The notes: generated by a model not told the origin, from the sequence alone. Shown: positions 1-8,263, counted from the stretch's first letter. The stretch is 38,744 nt of DNA from an uncultured bacterium (GCA_903824855.1 CAIJYI010000036.1:1-38744), one strand, 5' to 3'. Program-made: numbers and translations.

Positions 1-1
1 A

Positions 2-1246
2 AACGATGTTGTCACACTAAAAGCCAGCAGTTCAGTTGTTTCAACTGTTGTTGGAACCTACCAGGTTGATTATACCGCTACAGACTCACACAATCTTGCA
101 GCTACTCCAAAATCACTTACCGTGAATGTTATTGCGGTTGTTGTTCCACCACCAACTGGTTGTACTTCTAATTGTGGCGGTGGAGGTGGCGGAGGAAGCA
201 CCGGCGGTGGCGGAGGAGGCGCTGTTATTATACAAACCCCTTCTCTTAAAATTTCGAATGAGAAAGTAAACCAAGGTTCACTCTCGGGAACAGCTGTTGT
301 TGAATGGACAACAAATCTTCCTTCAGATAGTCGTGTCGTTTATGGAACATCCTCTGTCTCCGCATTTCCTTCAGGTGACGAAAAATATGGATATCCAAAA
401 ACAACCGTTACTGTTTCTCCTCTCGTAACCACTCACTCTGTTGCTATCGGTGGAATTGACCCAAACCTTACCTATTATTTCCGCCCGGTCTCAAGAACTT
501 CATCTTTGAGTGCGACAGGTATTGAACTCACACTTTCACAGAATGGATGCTACTATCTTCGCGGGTTCATGAAATTGGGAGATGTAAATAACGATCCGAT
601 TGAAGTTAAGAAACTCCAAGTCTTCTTGAACGAATTTGAAGGAGCGAAACTCGATGTAAGCGGAATCTATGACATAAAAACGAGAGACGCAGTAGATGCA
701 TTCCAGAATAAATATAAATTAGACGTTCTTGATCCATGGGGTCATAAAGCGCCGACCGGGTATGTGTATCTCACCACGAGAAAACAAGTAAATGAAATTT
801 ATTGTAAAGCAGCCTTTCCTCTCGATGGAGCGCAAAGCGCCGAAGTAAATGCATTCCGTGCACTTCTCGAAAGTTTACGACAACAGGGAATAGCTACTCC
901 AACAAATGAGGAAACAGCGACAAACGTTTTCACTCCCACTACCGGTTTGGTGAAAGGAGCTACTGATGCAATGAATTCACTTCTCGATGGAGAAAACACA
1001 AAAGAATTGGGAGTTGCTACGAATACACAATCAAATTCCATTACCAATAGAGGCGCCGTTCGAAATATGATTGCCGGAGTTTACGGATCGGTGAGAGGTA
1101 TTATCGTTAATTACTGGTTCGCACTCGTGCTTATTGCCATCCTGCTTCTTACCGGATTCTATGCAATAAAAATGGCGAGAGAGGAAAGATTGGCGGAAGA
1201 AGAATTTGAAGCGGAGATAGACGCAGACGATGAGGAAGAAGAATAA
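2..1246 (+). CDS. Surface protein C-terminal part: Ig-like, poly-Gly, FN3-like, peptidoglycan-binding-like, TM anchor (5' end outside window)
   Basis: The reading frame is open from base 2, so the gene starts before the window; the GTG at 122 is internal. The first ~40 codons read like the end of a bacterial Ig/HYR-type repeat (VGTYQVDYTATD). A glycine-rich linker follows (bases ~170-220), then an FN3-like beta domain (~240-520). Next comes a domain starting at CYYLRGF (~545-810) with an LQVFLNEFEG segment and a D-A-V-x-A-F-Q segment, which resembles the peptidoglycan-binding_1 fold. A Thr/Asn-rich stretch leads to one transmembrane helix (~1111-1175) and an acidic tail of Glu/Asp. The likely role is a membrane-anchored envelope or adhesion protein with most of its mass outside. 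This domain order is common in Parcubacteria; the exact function is not known. Confidence 0.8.
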   Translation, partial: NDVVTLKASSSVVSTVVGTYQVDYTATDSHNLAATPKSLTVNVIAVVVPPPTGCTSNCGGGGGGGSTGGGGGGAVIIQTPSLKISNEKVNQGSLSGTAVVEWTTNLPSDSRVVYGTSSVSAFPSGDEKYGYPKTTVTVSPLVTTHSVAIGGIDPNLTYYFRPVSRTSSLSATGIELTLSQNGCYYLRGFMKLGDVNNDPIEVKKLQVFLNEFEGAKLDVSGIYDIKTRDAVDAFQNKYKLDVLDPWGHKAPTGYVYLTTRKQVNEIYCKAAFPLDGAQSAEVNAFRALLESLRQQGIATPTNEETATNVFTPTTGLVKGATDAMNSLLDGENTKELGVATNTQSNSITNRGAVRNMIAGVYGSVRGIIVNYWFALVLIAILLLTGFYAIKMAREERLAEEEFEAEIDADDEEEE

Positions 1247-1260
1247 AAATTTATAAAAAC

Positions 1261-1292
1261 AAAACCCCGATTACAATCGGGGTTTTGTTTTT
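1261..1292. terminator. Bidirectional intrinsic terminator
   Basis: A perfect 11-bp stem (AAAACCCCGAT / ATCGGGGTTTT) with a TACA loop is followed by a T-run on the plus strand and preceded by an A-run. It can therefore end both the surface-protein gene and the converging nuclease gene, whose stop codon sits immediately beside it. Confidence 0.9.
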
Positions 1293-1853
1293 TTATTTGC
1301 AAATTCCTTCCGCCCATAAACCACTTTTGTTTTCGCGCGCAATTTTTTCAGCTTCTCTAAAATCGGCTTGGTATTTGTAAGGCACCTTATAGGTATATTC
1401 ATAACCGAATCCATTCGCAATCATAAATTTATTAAAATTCGTTCCGTCGGTTAAAATGACATAAGCAAGCAAACGCCCATACTTATCACGAAAATCTTGA
1501 CTAGCATCCGTTTCCAAACGAACCGTTTTTCCTGCAAGAATTTTTTTCGCTTCGTCTGATGCTTCTTTTCCAAAACATTCCACCGTCTTCCTTGGGTCAA
1601 CAATCTCCGGCGTATCAAGTCCGATGAGTCGTACACTTTCGTCACCATCATTAATGCGAACAACAATGGTATCGCCGTCAACAACACGAGTGACGGTATA
1701 TTCATCACTTATTTTTGTTTTGGTTCTATTATTTTTTTCGAAAGAAACGGAGAAAAGGGGATTGCTTGGTTTGCTCGGAATTTTTCCATGATAAAAAAGA
1801 ATTCCAAAAACAGTTCCGAGAAGAAAAAATAATAAAAGTAAACTCTTTTTCAT
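1293..1853 (-). CDS. Staphylococcal-nuclease-like (thermonuclease) exported or membrane-anchored nuclease
   Basis: 186 aa. An N-terminal hydrophobic segment (residues 4-21) acts as signal or anchor. An SNase OB-fold domain runs from ~52 to the end. The family's active-site pattern is visible: VVDGDT (58-62), Arg76 and Glu83 in RLIGLDTPE, and Arg127 in DKYGRLLAYV, matching the Arg35/Glu43/Arg87 triad of micrococcal nuclease. The family hydrolyses DNA and RNA phosphodiester bonds with Ca2+. Outside the cell it could scavenge nucleotides, which suits a CPR organism with poor biosynthesis, although that role is inferred. A TACAAT box lies 8 bases before the ATG and there is no Shine-Dalgarno, so the message may be leaderless. 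Confidence 0.88.
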   Translation of the reverse strand: MKKSLLLLFFLLGTVFGILFYHGKIPSKPSNPLFSVSFEKNNRTKTKISDEYTVTRVVDGDTIVVRINDGDESVRLIGLDTPEIVDPRKTVECFGKEASDEAKKILAGKTVRLETDASQDFRDKYGRLLAYVILTDGTNFNKFMIANGFGYEYTYKVPYKYQADFREAEKIARENKSGLWAEGICK

Positions 1854-1946
1854 AGATGATTATTGTACAGCTTTTTAATTGGAAAAGGTATCTTTTTACA
1901 CGCTTGCTATTTTAACTAGGGGGTGGTAATTCTTTTAATTTTCGTA

Positions 1947-1952
1947 TATACT
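1947..1952 (+). promoter_or_regulatory. -10 box (TATACT) of a probably leaderless gene
   Basis: TATACT ends 6 bases before the ATG at 1959, which places the expected transcription start on or next to the start codon. No convincing -35 is seen. Confidence 0.5.
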
Positions 1953-1958
1953 AAACAC

Positions 1959-2075
1959 ATGGCAAAAAGAATGAGTGTAAATACGAAGAATAAAGCAACT
2001 CGCTCCAAAAAAACTACGAAGCGTCTTGCTGTTAAGGCGGCTATGATTACCGCAAAGAAGGCGAAGAAAAAATAA
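1959..2075 (+). CDS. Tiny Lys/Arg-rich basic protein (38 aa)
   Basis: ATG 1959 to TAA 2073-2075 encodes 38 residues, about 40% Lys/Arg, plus Ala, Thr and Met, with no acidic residue (starts MAKRMSVNTKNKATR, ends KKAKKK). The composition resembles histone H1-like tails or a small nucleic-acid-binding protein. The gene is supported by the -10 box just upstream and the hairpin terminator at 2151. The antisense frame is hydrophobic only because it mirrors Lys codons. Function unknown; a ribosome- or nucleoid-associated role is a guess. Confidence 0.5.
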   Translation: MAKRMSVNTKNKATRSKKTTKRLAVKAAMITAKKAKKK

Positions 2076-2150
2076 CCGGCCCCTCTTTTTATAATCGAAA
2101 ATTTAAACGGCAAATCATTTTGCGGTTTATTTTTCTATATAAAAAAGAAA

Positions 2151-2178
2151 AACCGCCAATTGCTGGCGGTTGTTTTTG
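2151..2178. terminator. Bidirectional intrinsic terminator
   Basis: Stem AACCGCCA / TGGCGGTT with a 5-base loop, A-run before and T-rich after. It lies between the small basic gene and the 3' end of the minus-strand barrel gene, and can serve both. Confidence 0.85.
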
Positions 2179-2189
2179 TTGATGATTCG

Positions 2190-3215
2190 TTAGAAGAATA
2201 TTCTGAAACGGACCATTGGTGCGTTATCAACTACTTTTGGACCATTATCGACTGAAGTTATCGAGTGTGTGAAGTCTAATGAGACGCTGGAATTTGCGAA
2301 TCGTCCGTAGCCACCTTCTTTTGGAAGTTCTAAACTCAATCCGCCGGAGAATCCATCATAGTTTATTGAGCCGTTCATTGTCTCATACATGGCGTTAACT
2401 TTCAGGTCGAGTTTATTGCCGTCCATTTTCCAGAGTGTATATTCGGGAAGAATAAATCCGCCCATACCAACAGTCGCTCTTTTTCCTACGGCATGTTCAT
2501 CGGCACGATACATGCCACCATAGAGATCAAATCGATCAGTTGGACTTGCTACAAATCTGAAACCTAAACGATGAAAATCAGTGCTCCATGCATTAAAGAG
2601 TGAAAGTTTGAGCAACGTTTTTCCGTCGGCGTCTTTCATCGCCTTCCAATCTATTCGTTGTGAAGTTTCCGTACGACTATTTCGATTTATGTCGTCGAAG
2701 GGGACTCCTGTTGTTCCCGTAATGTCTGCCGTAAGGGTTACGTCTTTGATGACGTTTGTTTGTATTTGCACACCATTAGCATACGAACCGAATGGGTTAT
2801 GTTGGCTCACTACCGGAATAGTTTCAAAAGATGCGGGAAGATATAATCCTCCGGCGGTTAAAAGACCTCCGGCACGAATAGTCGTATCGGAAAACATATT
2901 TCCAAAAAGTGGCTCCTTTCCAAAATTATATCCGACCCAAGCTTGGGTGATGTAATTCGCTTTTATTCGGTCATCAAGTCCGGCAATGTCGTTCTCCATA
3001 AAGAAACGCCAGTTTTTGTATTCTGCACTTGTGCGGATGCGAACCTGGTTTGCTTTAAATTCGGTATCTTTTCCTCCGACGATGTTCGTATATCCCCATA
3101 TCGAGACTTTTGCATTTTCTGATTGATAGAGCGGTTCCGGGTTATGTTCTGCGAGAGCACCTGTAGATAGTAATATCGCACAGAGTGTTAGCATAAACCT
3201 CTTTATAAGAGTCAT
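2190..3215 (-). CDS. Predicted beta-barrel porin-like protein with signal peptide and C-terminal Phe
   Basis: 341 aa. A clear Sec signal peptide runs over residues 1-22 (Lys/Arg, hydrophobic core, A-L-A cut before EHNP). The mature part is built of short alternating polar/hydrophobic segments ending in aromatic residues, with repeated R-x-R and G-x-G turns, as in phosphate-selective/OprP-type porins. It ends in VRFRIFF, an aromatic-alternating strand with terminal Phe, the BAM signal of outer-membrane proteins. The start has a very strong GGAGGAGG. The gene is divergent from the MarR efflux operon, so it might give an outer exit channel, but that is inference. CPR bacteria are thought to lack an outer membrane, so either this lineage differs, the gene was acquired, or the protein has another location. 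Function is not assigned. Confidence 0.7.
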   Translation of the reverse strand: MTLIKRFMLTLCAILLSTGALAEHNPEPLYQSENAKVSIWGYTNIVGGKDTEFKANQVRIRTSAEYKNWRFFMENDIAGLDDRIKANYITQAWVGYNFGKEPLFGNMFSDTTIRAGGLLTAGGLYLPASFETIPVVSQHNPFGSYANGVQIQTNVIKDVTLTADITGTTGVPFDDINRNSRTETSQRIDWKAMKDADGKTLLKLSLFNAWSTDFHRLGFRFVASPTDRFDLYGGMYRADEHAVGKRATVGMGGFILPEYTLWKMDGNKLDLKVNAMYETMNGSINYDGFSGGLSLELPKEGGYGRFANSSVSLDFTHSITSVDNGPKVVDNAPMVRFRIFF

Positions 3216-3260
3216 TTTGCCTCCTCCTTTTTTTTAAAATTAACAGTATTTCTGATACAA

Positions 3261-3289
3261 ACATTATCACTTAAAGTTGTTATTGTCAA
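3261..3289 (-). promoter_or_regulatory. Strong promoter of the beta-barrel gene
   Basis: On the minus strand: TTGACA (3289-3284), 17-base spacer, TAATGT (3266-3261) with an extended TGA before it. The GGAGGAGG Shine-Dalgarno follows about 30 bases downstream. Confidence 0.8.
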
Positions 3290-3329
3290 GAAATGAATCC
3301 CGAATTACTTTAATGATAAACACACGTTA

Positions 3330-3391
3330 TTGCTTCTTTCCTCAAATTGTGATATAGTTAGAAAAGTGAATAGTTTTAAAACTTAACTATT
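3330..3391 (+). promoter_or_regulatory. Promoter and candidate MarR operator of the efflux operon
   Basis: TTGCTT (3330-3335), 17 bases, TATAGT (3353-3358) with extended TGA. Just downstream, over the expected start site, are inverted half-sites AATAGTT (3369-3375) and AACTATT (3385-3391). This is a plausible operator for autorepression by the MarR protein encoded next. The promoter is clear; operator function is inference. Confidence 0.6.
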
Positions 3392-3395
3392 AATT

Positions 3396-3827
3396 ATGAC
3401 CAAAACAAAGATTACTAATGAGCTGGTTGCGAGTATTTTTGCTACTATGCGGATCGTTCGCGAAAGCTCTCAAAATCATAAAAAAAGAGATCCATTTTCG
3501 GTACTTCAACTTGAAGTGCTTAATTATGTTTTAGTGAAAGAAAATCCGACGATGAAAGATATTTCAAATTATTTGTGTGTTACTCCACCTTCCGCAACTT
3601 CAGTAGTGAATGGATTGGTTATGGCTAAAAAACTTGAACGCATCAACGATACGACCGATCGAAGGATTATACGGCTCGTTATCTCCGCCAAAGGGAAAAA
3701 CGAAGCACAGAAGTGGAATCAAGAAAAAACAGAGAGGATGAAAAAAATATTGTCGGTTTTGTCTGAGAAGGAAAAAGAAGAACTTATTCGAATATTTACA
3801 AAAATATCAAAAGCCTATCATTCATAA
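3396..3827 (+). CDS. MarR-family transcriptional regulator
   Basis: 143 aa, the usual MarR length. Helical dimerisation segments flank a winged helix-turn-helix: PTMKDISNYLCVTPPSATSV as helix-turn-helix (~51-70) and DTTDRRIIRLVISAKG as the wing with the conserved D-x-R (~86-101). It is the first gene of an operon with two membrane-fusion proteins and an MFS pump, the standard setting for a ligand-released repressor of multidrug efflux. An inverted repeat lies on its own promoter. There is no Shine-Dalgarno before the ATG. Confidence 0.9.
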   Translation: MTKTKITNELVASIFATMRIVRESSQNHKKRDPFSVLQLEVLNYVLVKENPTMKDISNYLCVTPPSATSVVNGLVMAKKLERINDTTDRRIIRLVISAKGKNEAQKWNQEKTERMKKILSVLSEKEKEELIRIFTKISKAYHS

Positions 3828-3842
3828 TTAAGAATACATATC

Positions 3843-5402
3843 ATGAAAGAAAGAATAAAAACAAAAGCAAAAAAGTTTATTAAGGAACAACCGAGAACCG
3901 CTTCAGGAATCGGATTCGCCGTACTTCTCGCTCTCGGCGTTTTAATTTATTTATTTTTTGTCTCCGCAGTTCTTCCACCGTACGATTTTTATACTGTGGT
4001 AAAAACTGATGTTACAGAGACCGTTGTTGCGCAGGGAACAGTGAAGCCCGCTTCTTCTGTTGATTTGGCATTTCCAAAAAGTGCCGTAATTTCAGGTGTA
4101 TACGTAAAAGAGGGAGATGTTGTTACAAGGGGTACTGTTCTTTCAACTCTCGCAAATTCAGATCTTCGTGCCTCTCTTTCTCAGGTGCAGGCGAGTTATG
4201 ATGCGGAAAAAGCAAAACTTGATGCCATGGAGTCAGGAGATAGACCGGAAGATCTTGCCATGAAACAAACCAGTGTCGCCACGGCAAAAAATGTTCTTAT
4301 TGACCGAATTCACAATGCTTATACCGTTTCTGATGATGCGGTTCATAATCAAACAATGTTATTATTCCTCAATCCAAGAAGTGCGAATCCTTCGCTTACT
4401 TTTTCATTCCCTGACATGGCTCTTAAAATTGCAATAGAAGGAAACAAAAAAGATCTTGAACTTTCTTTGACGAGCTGGAAAGATTCGCTCTCCGGTATCG
4501 ATGCGGGAGGTAATCCGATTTCCGGAGGTTATGCCGATGTTGCAACGAAAAACTTGCGCGCGGTTTCTTCTCACCTTGATTCTCTGGCAACTGCCTTAGC
4601 GGAAGCAACTCCTGATTCAGCCACCACTGCTTCGATTCTCGCTCAATATCGAAGTAGCGTTTCTCTTGCTCGTGCGAATGTTAATGCCGCCGCTTCATCT
4701 CTCGTCCTTGCGATACAGAGCGAATCGAATGCCGAATCAGCACTTACTCTTGCGAGCGCCGGTTCAACCCCGGGGGATCTTGAAGCGGAAAGAGCTCGCG
4801 TTAACCAGGCTCTCGCTGTTGTTCAGAGCGTAGAGGTAAGTATCGGACAAACAGCTTTAGTCTCTCCTATTGATGGAATTATCACTCGTGTGGATGCAAA
4901 GGTTGGAGCGGTTGCTTCGGCAAACGTCCCGCTTGTTTCTGTTATATCACAAGGCAAATATCAAGTTGATACGTTTGTCTCACAGATAGATATCGGAAAA
5001 CTTTCCGTCGGTCAAAATGCTAATATCACACTCGATTCTGAAGGAAGTTCTGTTATTTTTCCGGCAAGTGTTGTGTATGTTGGAAGTGGAAATACTCCAG
5101 TCGCCGGCGCTGCTTCATACAAAGTGACTCTGGAATTCACTAATACTGATGCTCGCGTTAAACAGGGTATGAATGCAAATATAGTAATACCGACAAAATC
5201 GAAGATATCCGTTCTTGCTGTTCCAAGAGGCGCGATTCTTTCTTCAAACGGAGAAAATTATGTTCAAATTAAAAACGGACAAGCTCTGTTAAAACAAAAA
5301 ATTAAAACAGGAATTATCGGAGATACAGGATTAGTAGAAGTACTTTCCGGGGTTGCCGTCGGAGATCAGGTCGCAAACTTTGGAGGAAGTTTCAATAAAT
5401 AA
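3843..5402 (+). CDS. Membrane-fusion (periplasmic adaptor) protein, HlyD/MacA type
   Basis: 519 aa. A cytoplasmic basic N-terminus is followed by one transmembrane helix (~20-42), the first half of a lipoyl-like domain (VAQGTVKPASSVDL; GVYVKEGDVVTRGTVL ~84-100), a long Ala-rich helical region (~108-330) for the hairpin, the second lipoyl half (ALVSPIDGIITRVDAKVGAV), then beta-barrel and membrane-proximal domains. Adaptors of this family couple inner-membrane pumps to an exit channel. It starts 15 bases after marR and is followed by a second short adaptor and the MFS pump. It is paralogous to the adaptor at 33061 (shared RPE-, FLNP/FVNP- and SPIDGxITK/R-type segments), which pairs with MacB-like genes. 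Confidence 0.9.
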   Translation: MKERIKTKAKKFIKEQPRTASGIGFAVLLALGVLIYLFFVSAVLPPYDFYTVVKTDVTETVVAQGTVKPASSVDLAFPKSAVISGVYVKEGDVVTRGTVLSTLANSDLRASLSQVQASYDAEKAKLDAMESGDRPEDLAMKQTSVATAKNVLIDRIHNAYTVSDDAVHNQTMLLFLNPRSANPSLTFSFPDMALKIAIEGNKKDLELSLTSWKDSLSGIDAGGNPISGGYADVATKNLRAVSSHLDSLATALAEATPDSATTASILAQYRSSVSLARANVNAAASSLVLAIQSESNAESALTLASAGSTPGDLEAERARVNQALAVVQSVEVSIGQTALVSPIDGIITRVDAKVGAVASANVPLVSVISQGKYQVDTFVSQIDIGKLSVGQNANITLDSEGSSVIFPASVVYVGSGNTPVAGAASYKVTLEFTNTDARVKQGMNANIVIPTKSKISVLAVPRGAILSSNGENYVQIKNGQALLKQKIKTGIIGDTGLVEVLSGVAVGDQVANFGGSFNK

Positions 5403-5430
5403 TTGATTCAAACATCTAAAAAATAACTTT

Positions 5431-6069
5431 ATGGAACAAAAATCAACAATCATAGAACGTTTAACGAAGAATAAATGGCTCGCCGGTTTTATGTTGGCTG
5501 TCATCTTTGGTCTTATTCTCGCTTCTGCTATTTATTTCACGATTGAAGCTCGTCGAATTTCTATCGATAACGCGGGCATTGAAGCGCCAACCATTGCACT
5601 TTCACCGAGCGTCCCCGGAGTACTTCGTGAAGTTTATGTCAGCGAAGGCGACAGAATATTGCCGAATACCGTCGTTGCACGTGTCGGAAACGAATTGGTA
5701 AAATCGCTTTCCGGGGGTATTGTAACCTCCGTTTCGAATAATATAGGTGCGGTAACAAATCCGGCACAACCTCCGGTAACCATGATTGATGCTTCCGAAC
5801 TTCGCGTTGTCGGAAAGATTGCCGAAGACAAAGGACTTTCATCCATTGCCGTTGGGCAGCGCGTAACTTTCACGGTTGACGCATTTTCCGGAAAAGAATA
5901 TACCGGTGTTGTAGATGAAATAAGCACCGTTCCTCATGAATCAAGCATTGCCTTTTCTATTTCGGATAAACGCACAGTGAAAGACTTTGATATTAAAGTT
6001 CGCTTTGACGTCTCGAAATATCCTGAAATTAAAAACGGTATGTCAGCAAAGATAACTATCTATAAGTAG
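5431..6069 (+). CDS. Short HlyD/EmrA-like membrane-fusion protein without helical hairpin
   Basis: 212 aa against ~330-400 for EmrA/HlyD. One transmembrane helix (~17-37), then RRISIDNAGIEAPTIALSPSVPGVLREVYVSEGDRI, a lipoyl-like half typical of EmrA (cf. the xDNAxV motif). It goes directly to the second lipoyl half (LSGGIVTSVSNNIGAV) and a HlyD beta-barrel domain (VVGKIAEDKGLSSIAVGQRVTF), ending NGMSAKITIYK. The alpha-helical hairpin that normally reaches an outer channel is absent. In the same operon a full-length adaptor precedes it and the MFS pump starts 10 bases after it. It probably contacts the pump directly; whether the two adaptors form a mixed ring is unknown. Confidence 0.85.
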   Translation: MEQKSTIIERLTKNKWLAGFMLAVIFGLILASAIYFTIEARRISIDNAGIEAPTIALSPSVPGVLREVYVSEGDRILPNTVVARVGNELVKSLSGGIVTSVSNNIGAVTNPAQPPVTMIDASELRVVGKIAEDKGLSSIAVGQRVTFTVDAFSGKEYTGVVDEISTVPHESSIAFSISDKRTVKDFDIKVRFDVSKYPEIKNGMSAKITIYK

Positions 6070-6079
6070 AAAGTTTTTC

Positions 6080-7588
6080 ATGAACGAAGAACAGAATAAA
6101 AATGTAAATCCATGGCTTGTTCTCGCAACAGTCATGTTGGGAACACTTCTCATCGGTCTTGATCGTACGGTTGTTTCGCTTGGTCTTCCAAACATCATTA
6201 ACGACTTCAGTATTACGGTGACTGTTGCGAGTTGGGTGGCGACTTCTTACATAATCTCAAATGCTATTTTTGTTCCCGTTTTTGGAAAGCTCGGGGATAT
6301 GATAGGGAACAAGATTATATATTTATGGAGCTTCATTGCTTTTGTCGTTTTTTCCGTTCTTGCCGGAATGTCATGGAATATCAGTTCTCTTATCTTTTTC
6401 AGAACACTCCAAGGACTTGTCGGAGCCGCTGTTTATCCGACCGCCATGTCACTTATCGCGAAGACTTTTCGAAACCCGAAAGAACGTGCTTCGGCCCTCG
6501 GAATTTGGTCGGCATCCATGGCTGCATCATCGGTATTTGGCCCGCTCGTAGGTGGTCCGCTCATAGATTCTTTTTCATGGAGAATGCTTTTTTATGTGAA
6601 TCTCCCCGTCGGACTTATCGGTATCGTGATGGTACTTTTATTTCTTCCTGAAGATGCCCCGTCGAAAAAGATGGCCGGTGCCTTCGATTATCTCGGCGCG
6701 CTTCTTCTTGGTATTTCACTAACAAGCCTCGTTCTCGTTCTTGAACAGGGAAGGGATTGGGGATGGACATCAGGAACCAGTCTTTTATGTTACGCTTCTA
6801 TGATTGTCTTTGGTTGGTTATTTGTCGTTGCCGAAAAGAGAGCGGATAATCCGATTATAGATCTTAAGTTTTTCAAAAACCGTTCTTTCGTTACCGTTCT
6901 TATTATTTCGTTCATTTCATTTGGAGGAATGATGGGTTCATTCTTTATGATACCGCTTTTTGCACAAATGTTTCTCGGGCTTAATGCGACGGAAACGGGG
7001 TATCTCTTTCTCCCTATGGCACTGACGATGATGGTCTCCGCGCCTTTTGGCGGTAAAATGTCTTCCAAATTTCATACAAGATATGTCGTCTCATTTGGTA
7101 TGTCTATTGCTTCGTTGGCGATATTCTTTCTTTCATTTCTTGATCCCGAAACGACGGCATTCAATCTTACTTGGCCCCTCATGCTTTTCGCAGCCGGCCT
7201 TGGTCTCGGGATGGGACCGCTTACTAATCTTGCTACTTCAAGTGTTCCGCAAAATGAAGTTGGAATCGCCTCCGCTATTTTGAATCTGACACGCAATATT
7301 GCGGGCGCCGTTTCGATTGCTGTTTTCAGTACCACTCTCAGCAATCTCATTTTGAGCAATGTTTTGAAAGTGAGTGCATATTCAAAATTAAATGTTCCGC
7401 TCTCTCAAGTGAAAGGGGTGTTTCCAACTCTTGTTGTTATGAAGGCACAGGTTCTCTCTTATGGACAAGTCTTTTTATACGCTTCGATGGTAATGTTTCT
7501 TGGTGCTATGCTCGCGCTATTACTTGATGATATACGTGAAAAGCGACGAATATTATCCGCAGAAAATATGCCCGTTTTCTCCGAATAA
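6080..7588 (+). CDS. DHA2-type (14-TM) MFS multidrug efflux pump, EmrB/QacA-like
   Basis: 502 aa with ~14 hydrophobic helices, the DHA2 layout. Motif D1 is visible near the first helix (LDRTVVSLGLPNIINDF), motif A between helices 2 and 3 (GKLGDMIGNK), and motif C-like GIWSASMAASSVFGPLVGGPL in helix 5. It exports drugs or lipophilic compounds using the proton gradient. As last gene of the marR operon with two adaptors it matches an EmrAB-like system. A short inverted repeat (GTATAAAA/TTTTATAC, 7596-7618) follows the stop but lacks a T-run, so it is not called a terminator. Confidence 0.92.
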   Translation: MNEEQNKNVNPWLVLATVMLGTLLIGLDRTVVSLGLPNIINDFSITVTVASWVATSYIISNAIFVPVFGKLGDMIGNKIIYLWSFIAFVVFSVLAGMSWNISSLIFFRTLQGLVGAAVYPTAMSLIAKTFRNPKERASALGIWSASMAASSVFGPLVGGPLIDSFSWRMLFYVNLPVGLIGIVMVLLFLPEDAPSKKMAGAFDYLGALLLGISLTSLVLVLEQGRDWGWTSGTSLLCYASMIVFGWLFVVAEKRADNPIIDLKFFKNRSFVTVLIISFISFGGMMGSFFMIPLFAQMFLGLNATETGYLFLPMALTMMVSAPFGGKMSSKFHTRYVVSFGMSIASLAIFFLSFLDPETTAFNLTWPLMLFAAGLGLGMGPLTNLATSSVPQNEVGIASAILNLTRNIAGAVSIAVFSTTLSNLILSNVLKVSAYSKLNVPLSQVKGVFPTLVVMKAQVLSYGQVFLYASMVMFLGAMLALLLDDIREKRRILSAENMPVFSE

Positions 7589-7654
7589 TCGTTCAGTATA
7601 AAAGTAATTGTTTTATACGAGGACAAAACATGATATAATCGATACATTGAACGT

Positions 7655-8263
7655 ATGAGGTTACATTCATTATTTTTATTTTATCTCACTCTTTGGAGAC
7701 CTCTCGGGTATTCTCTGGTGGCTCTTGGTGTGGCGTTTGAAGGGGATGGCATGTTATTTACCTCGGCCTTTTTAACCGCTGAAGGTTTTTTTGATGTCGG
7801 AGATATGATGATTATCATTTTCCTCTCGGTTATTCTCGGCGACACCATCTGGTTTCTAATCGGGCGCAATTACATAAGGCGTTTTCCTCGTCTTGTCCGG
7901 TTAGTCAATAAATTCGCCAAGCCTTTCGATCGGCACCTTTCAGAAAATCCAACACGAACACTTATTTTTACAAAATTTCTTTATGGCGCAAATCACGCGA
8001 TGCTTTTACGTGCCGGTATGTCAGAAATAAGCTACAAAAAATTTATCAAAGCTGACCTTGTCTCAATCCCGATATGGATTACCGTAGTCGGAGGTCTCGG
8101 ATTTTTCTCCGCGCATACGCTCCATTCAGCGCGCCATTATTTAAAATTCGCAGAAATCTCACTCGCTCTGGCTCTTATCGGATTCTTTGTTTTGGAATAT
8201 TTCCTCCATAAAATATCGGTATCCGCGGAATTGGAGGCAGAAAAAAACGACAGCCATTCCTAG
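7655..8263 (+). CDS. DedA/VTT-family membrane protein
   Basis: 202 aa, four to five hydrophobic helices. DedA features: an acidic residue in the first membrane part (FEGDGML), a GDTIWFLIGR segment, then R-P-type basic loops and FTKFLYGANHAMLLRAGMSEISYKKF, corresponding to the family's F-x-R-F-x-P-x-x-R-x-x-x-P-x-x-A-G region, partly changed. The family is thought to scramble or flip lipids and supports membrane potential. A TATAAT box with extended TGA is at ~7635, giving a leader of only about 8 bases. The TAG stop lies inside the loop of the terminator hairpin. Confidence 0.82.
   Translation: MRLHSLFLFYLTLWRPLGYSLVALGVAFEGDGMLFTSAFLTAEGFFDVGDMMIIIFLSVILGDTIWFLIGRNYIRRFPRLVRLVNKFAKPFDRHLSENPTRTLIFTKFLYGANHAMLLRAGMSEISYKKFIKADLVSIPIWITVVGGLGFFSAHTLHSARHYLKFAEISLALALIGFFVLEYFLHKISVSAELEAEKNDSHS

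Noticed and set aside
172-222. Poly-glycine GGN run as a sequencing artefact or microsatellite
   Set aside because: The frame stays open on both sides, codons vary, and Gly-rich linkers are frequent in surface proteins of this kind.
1916-2113. Hydrophobic 65-aa frame on the minus strand
   Set aside because: It is antisense to the Lys-rich 38-aa gene; Phe/Leu/Val arise from reversed Lys/Ala codons. It lacks a Shine-Dalgarno, while the plus strand has a promoter box at the right place.
7596-7618. Inverted repeat GTATAAAA/TTTTATAC after the MFS gene as a terminator
   Set aside because: Stem is entirely AT apart from one pair and no T-run follows; more likely incidental or part of the DedA promoter region.
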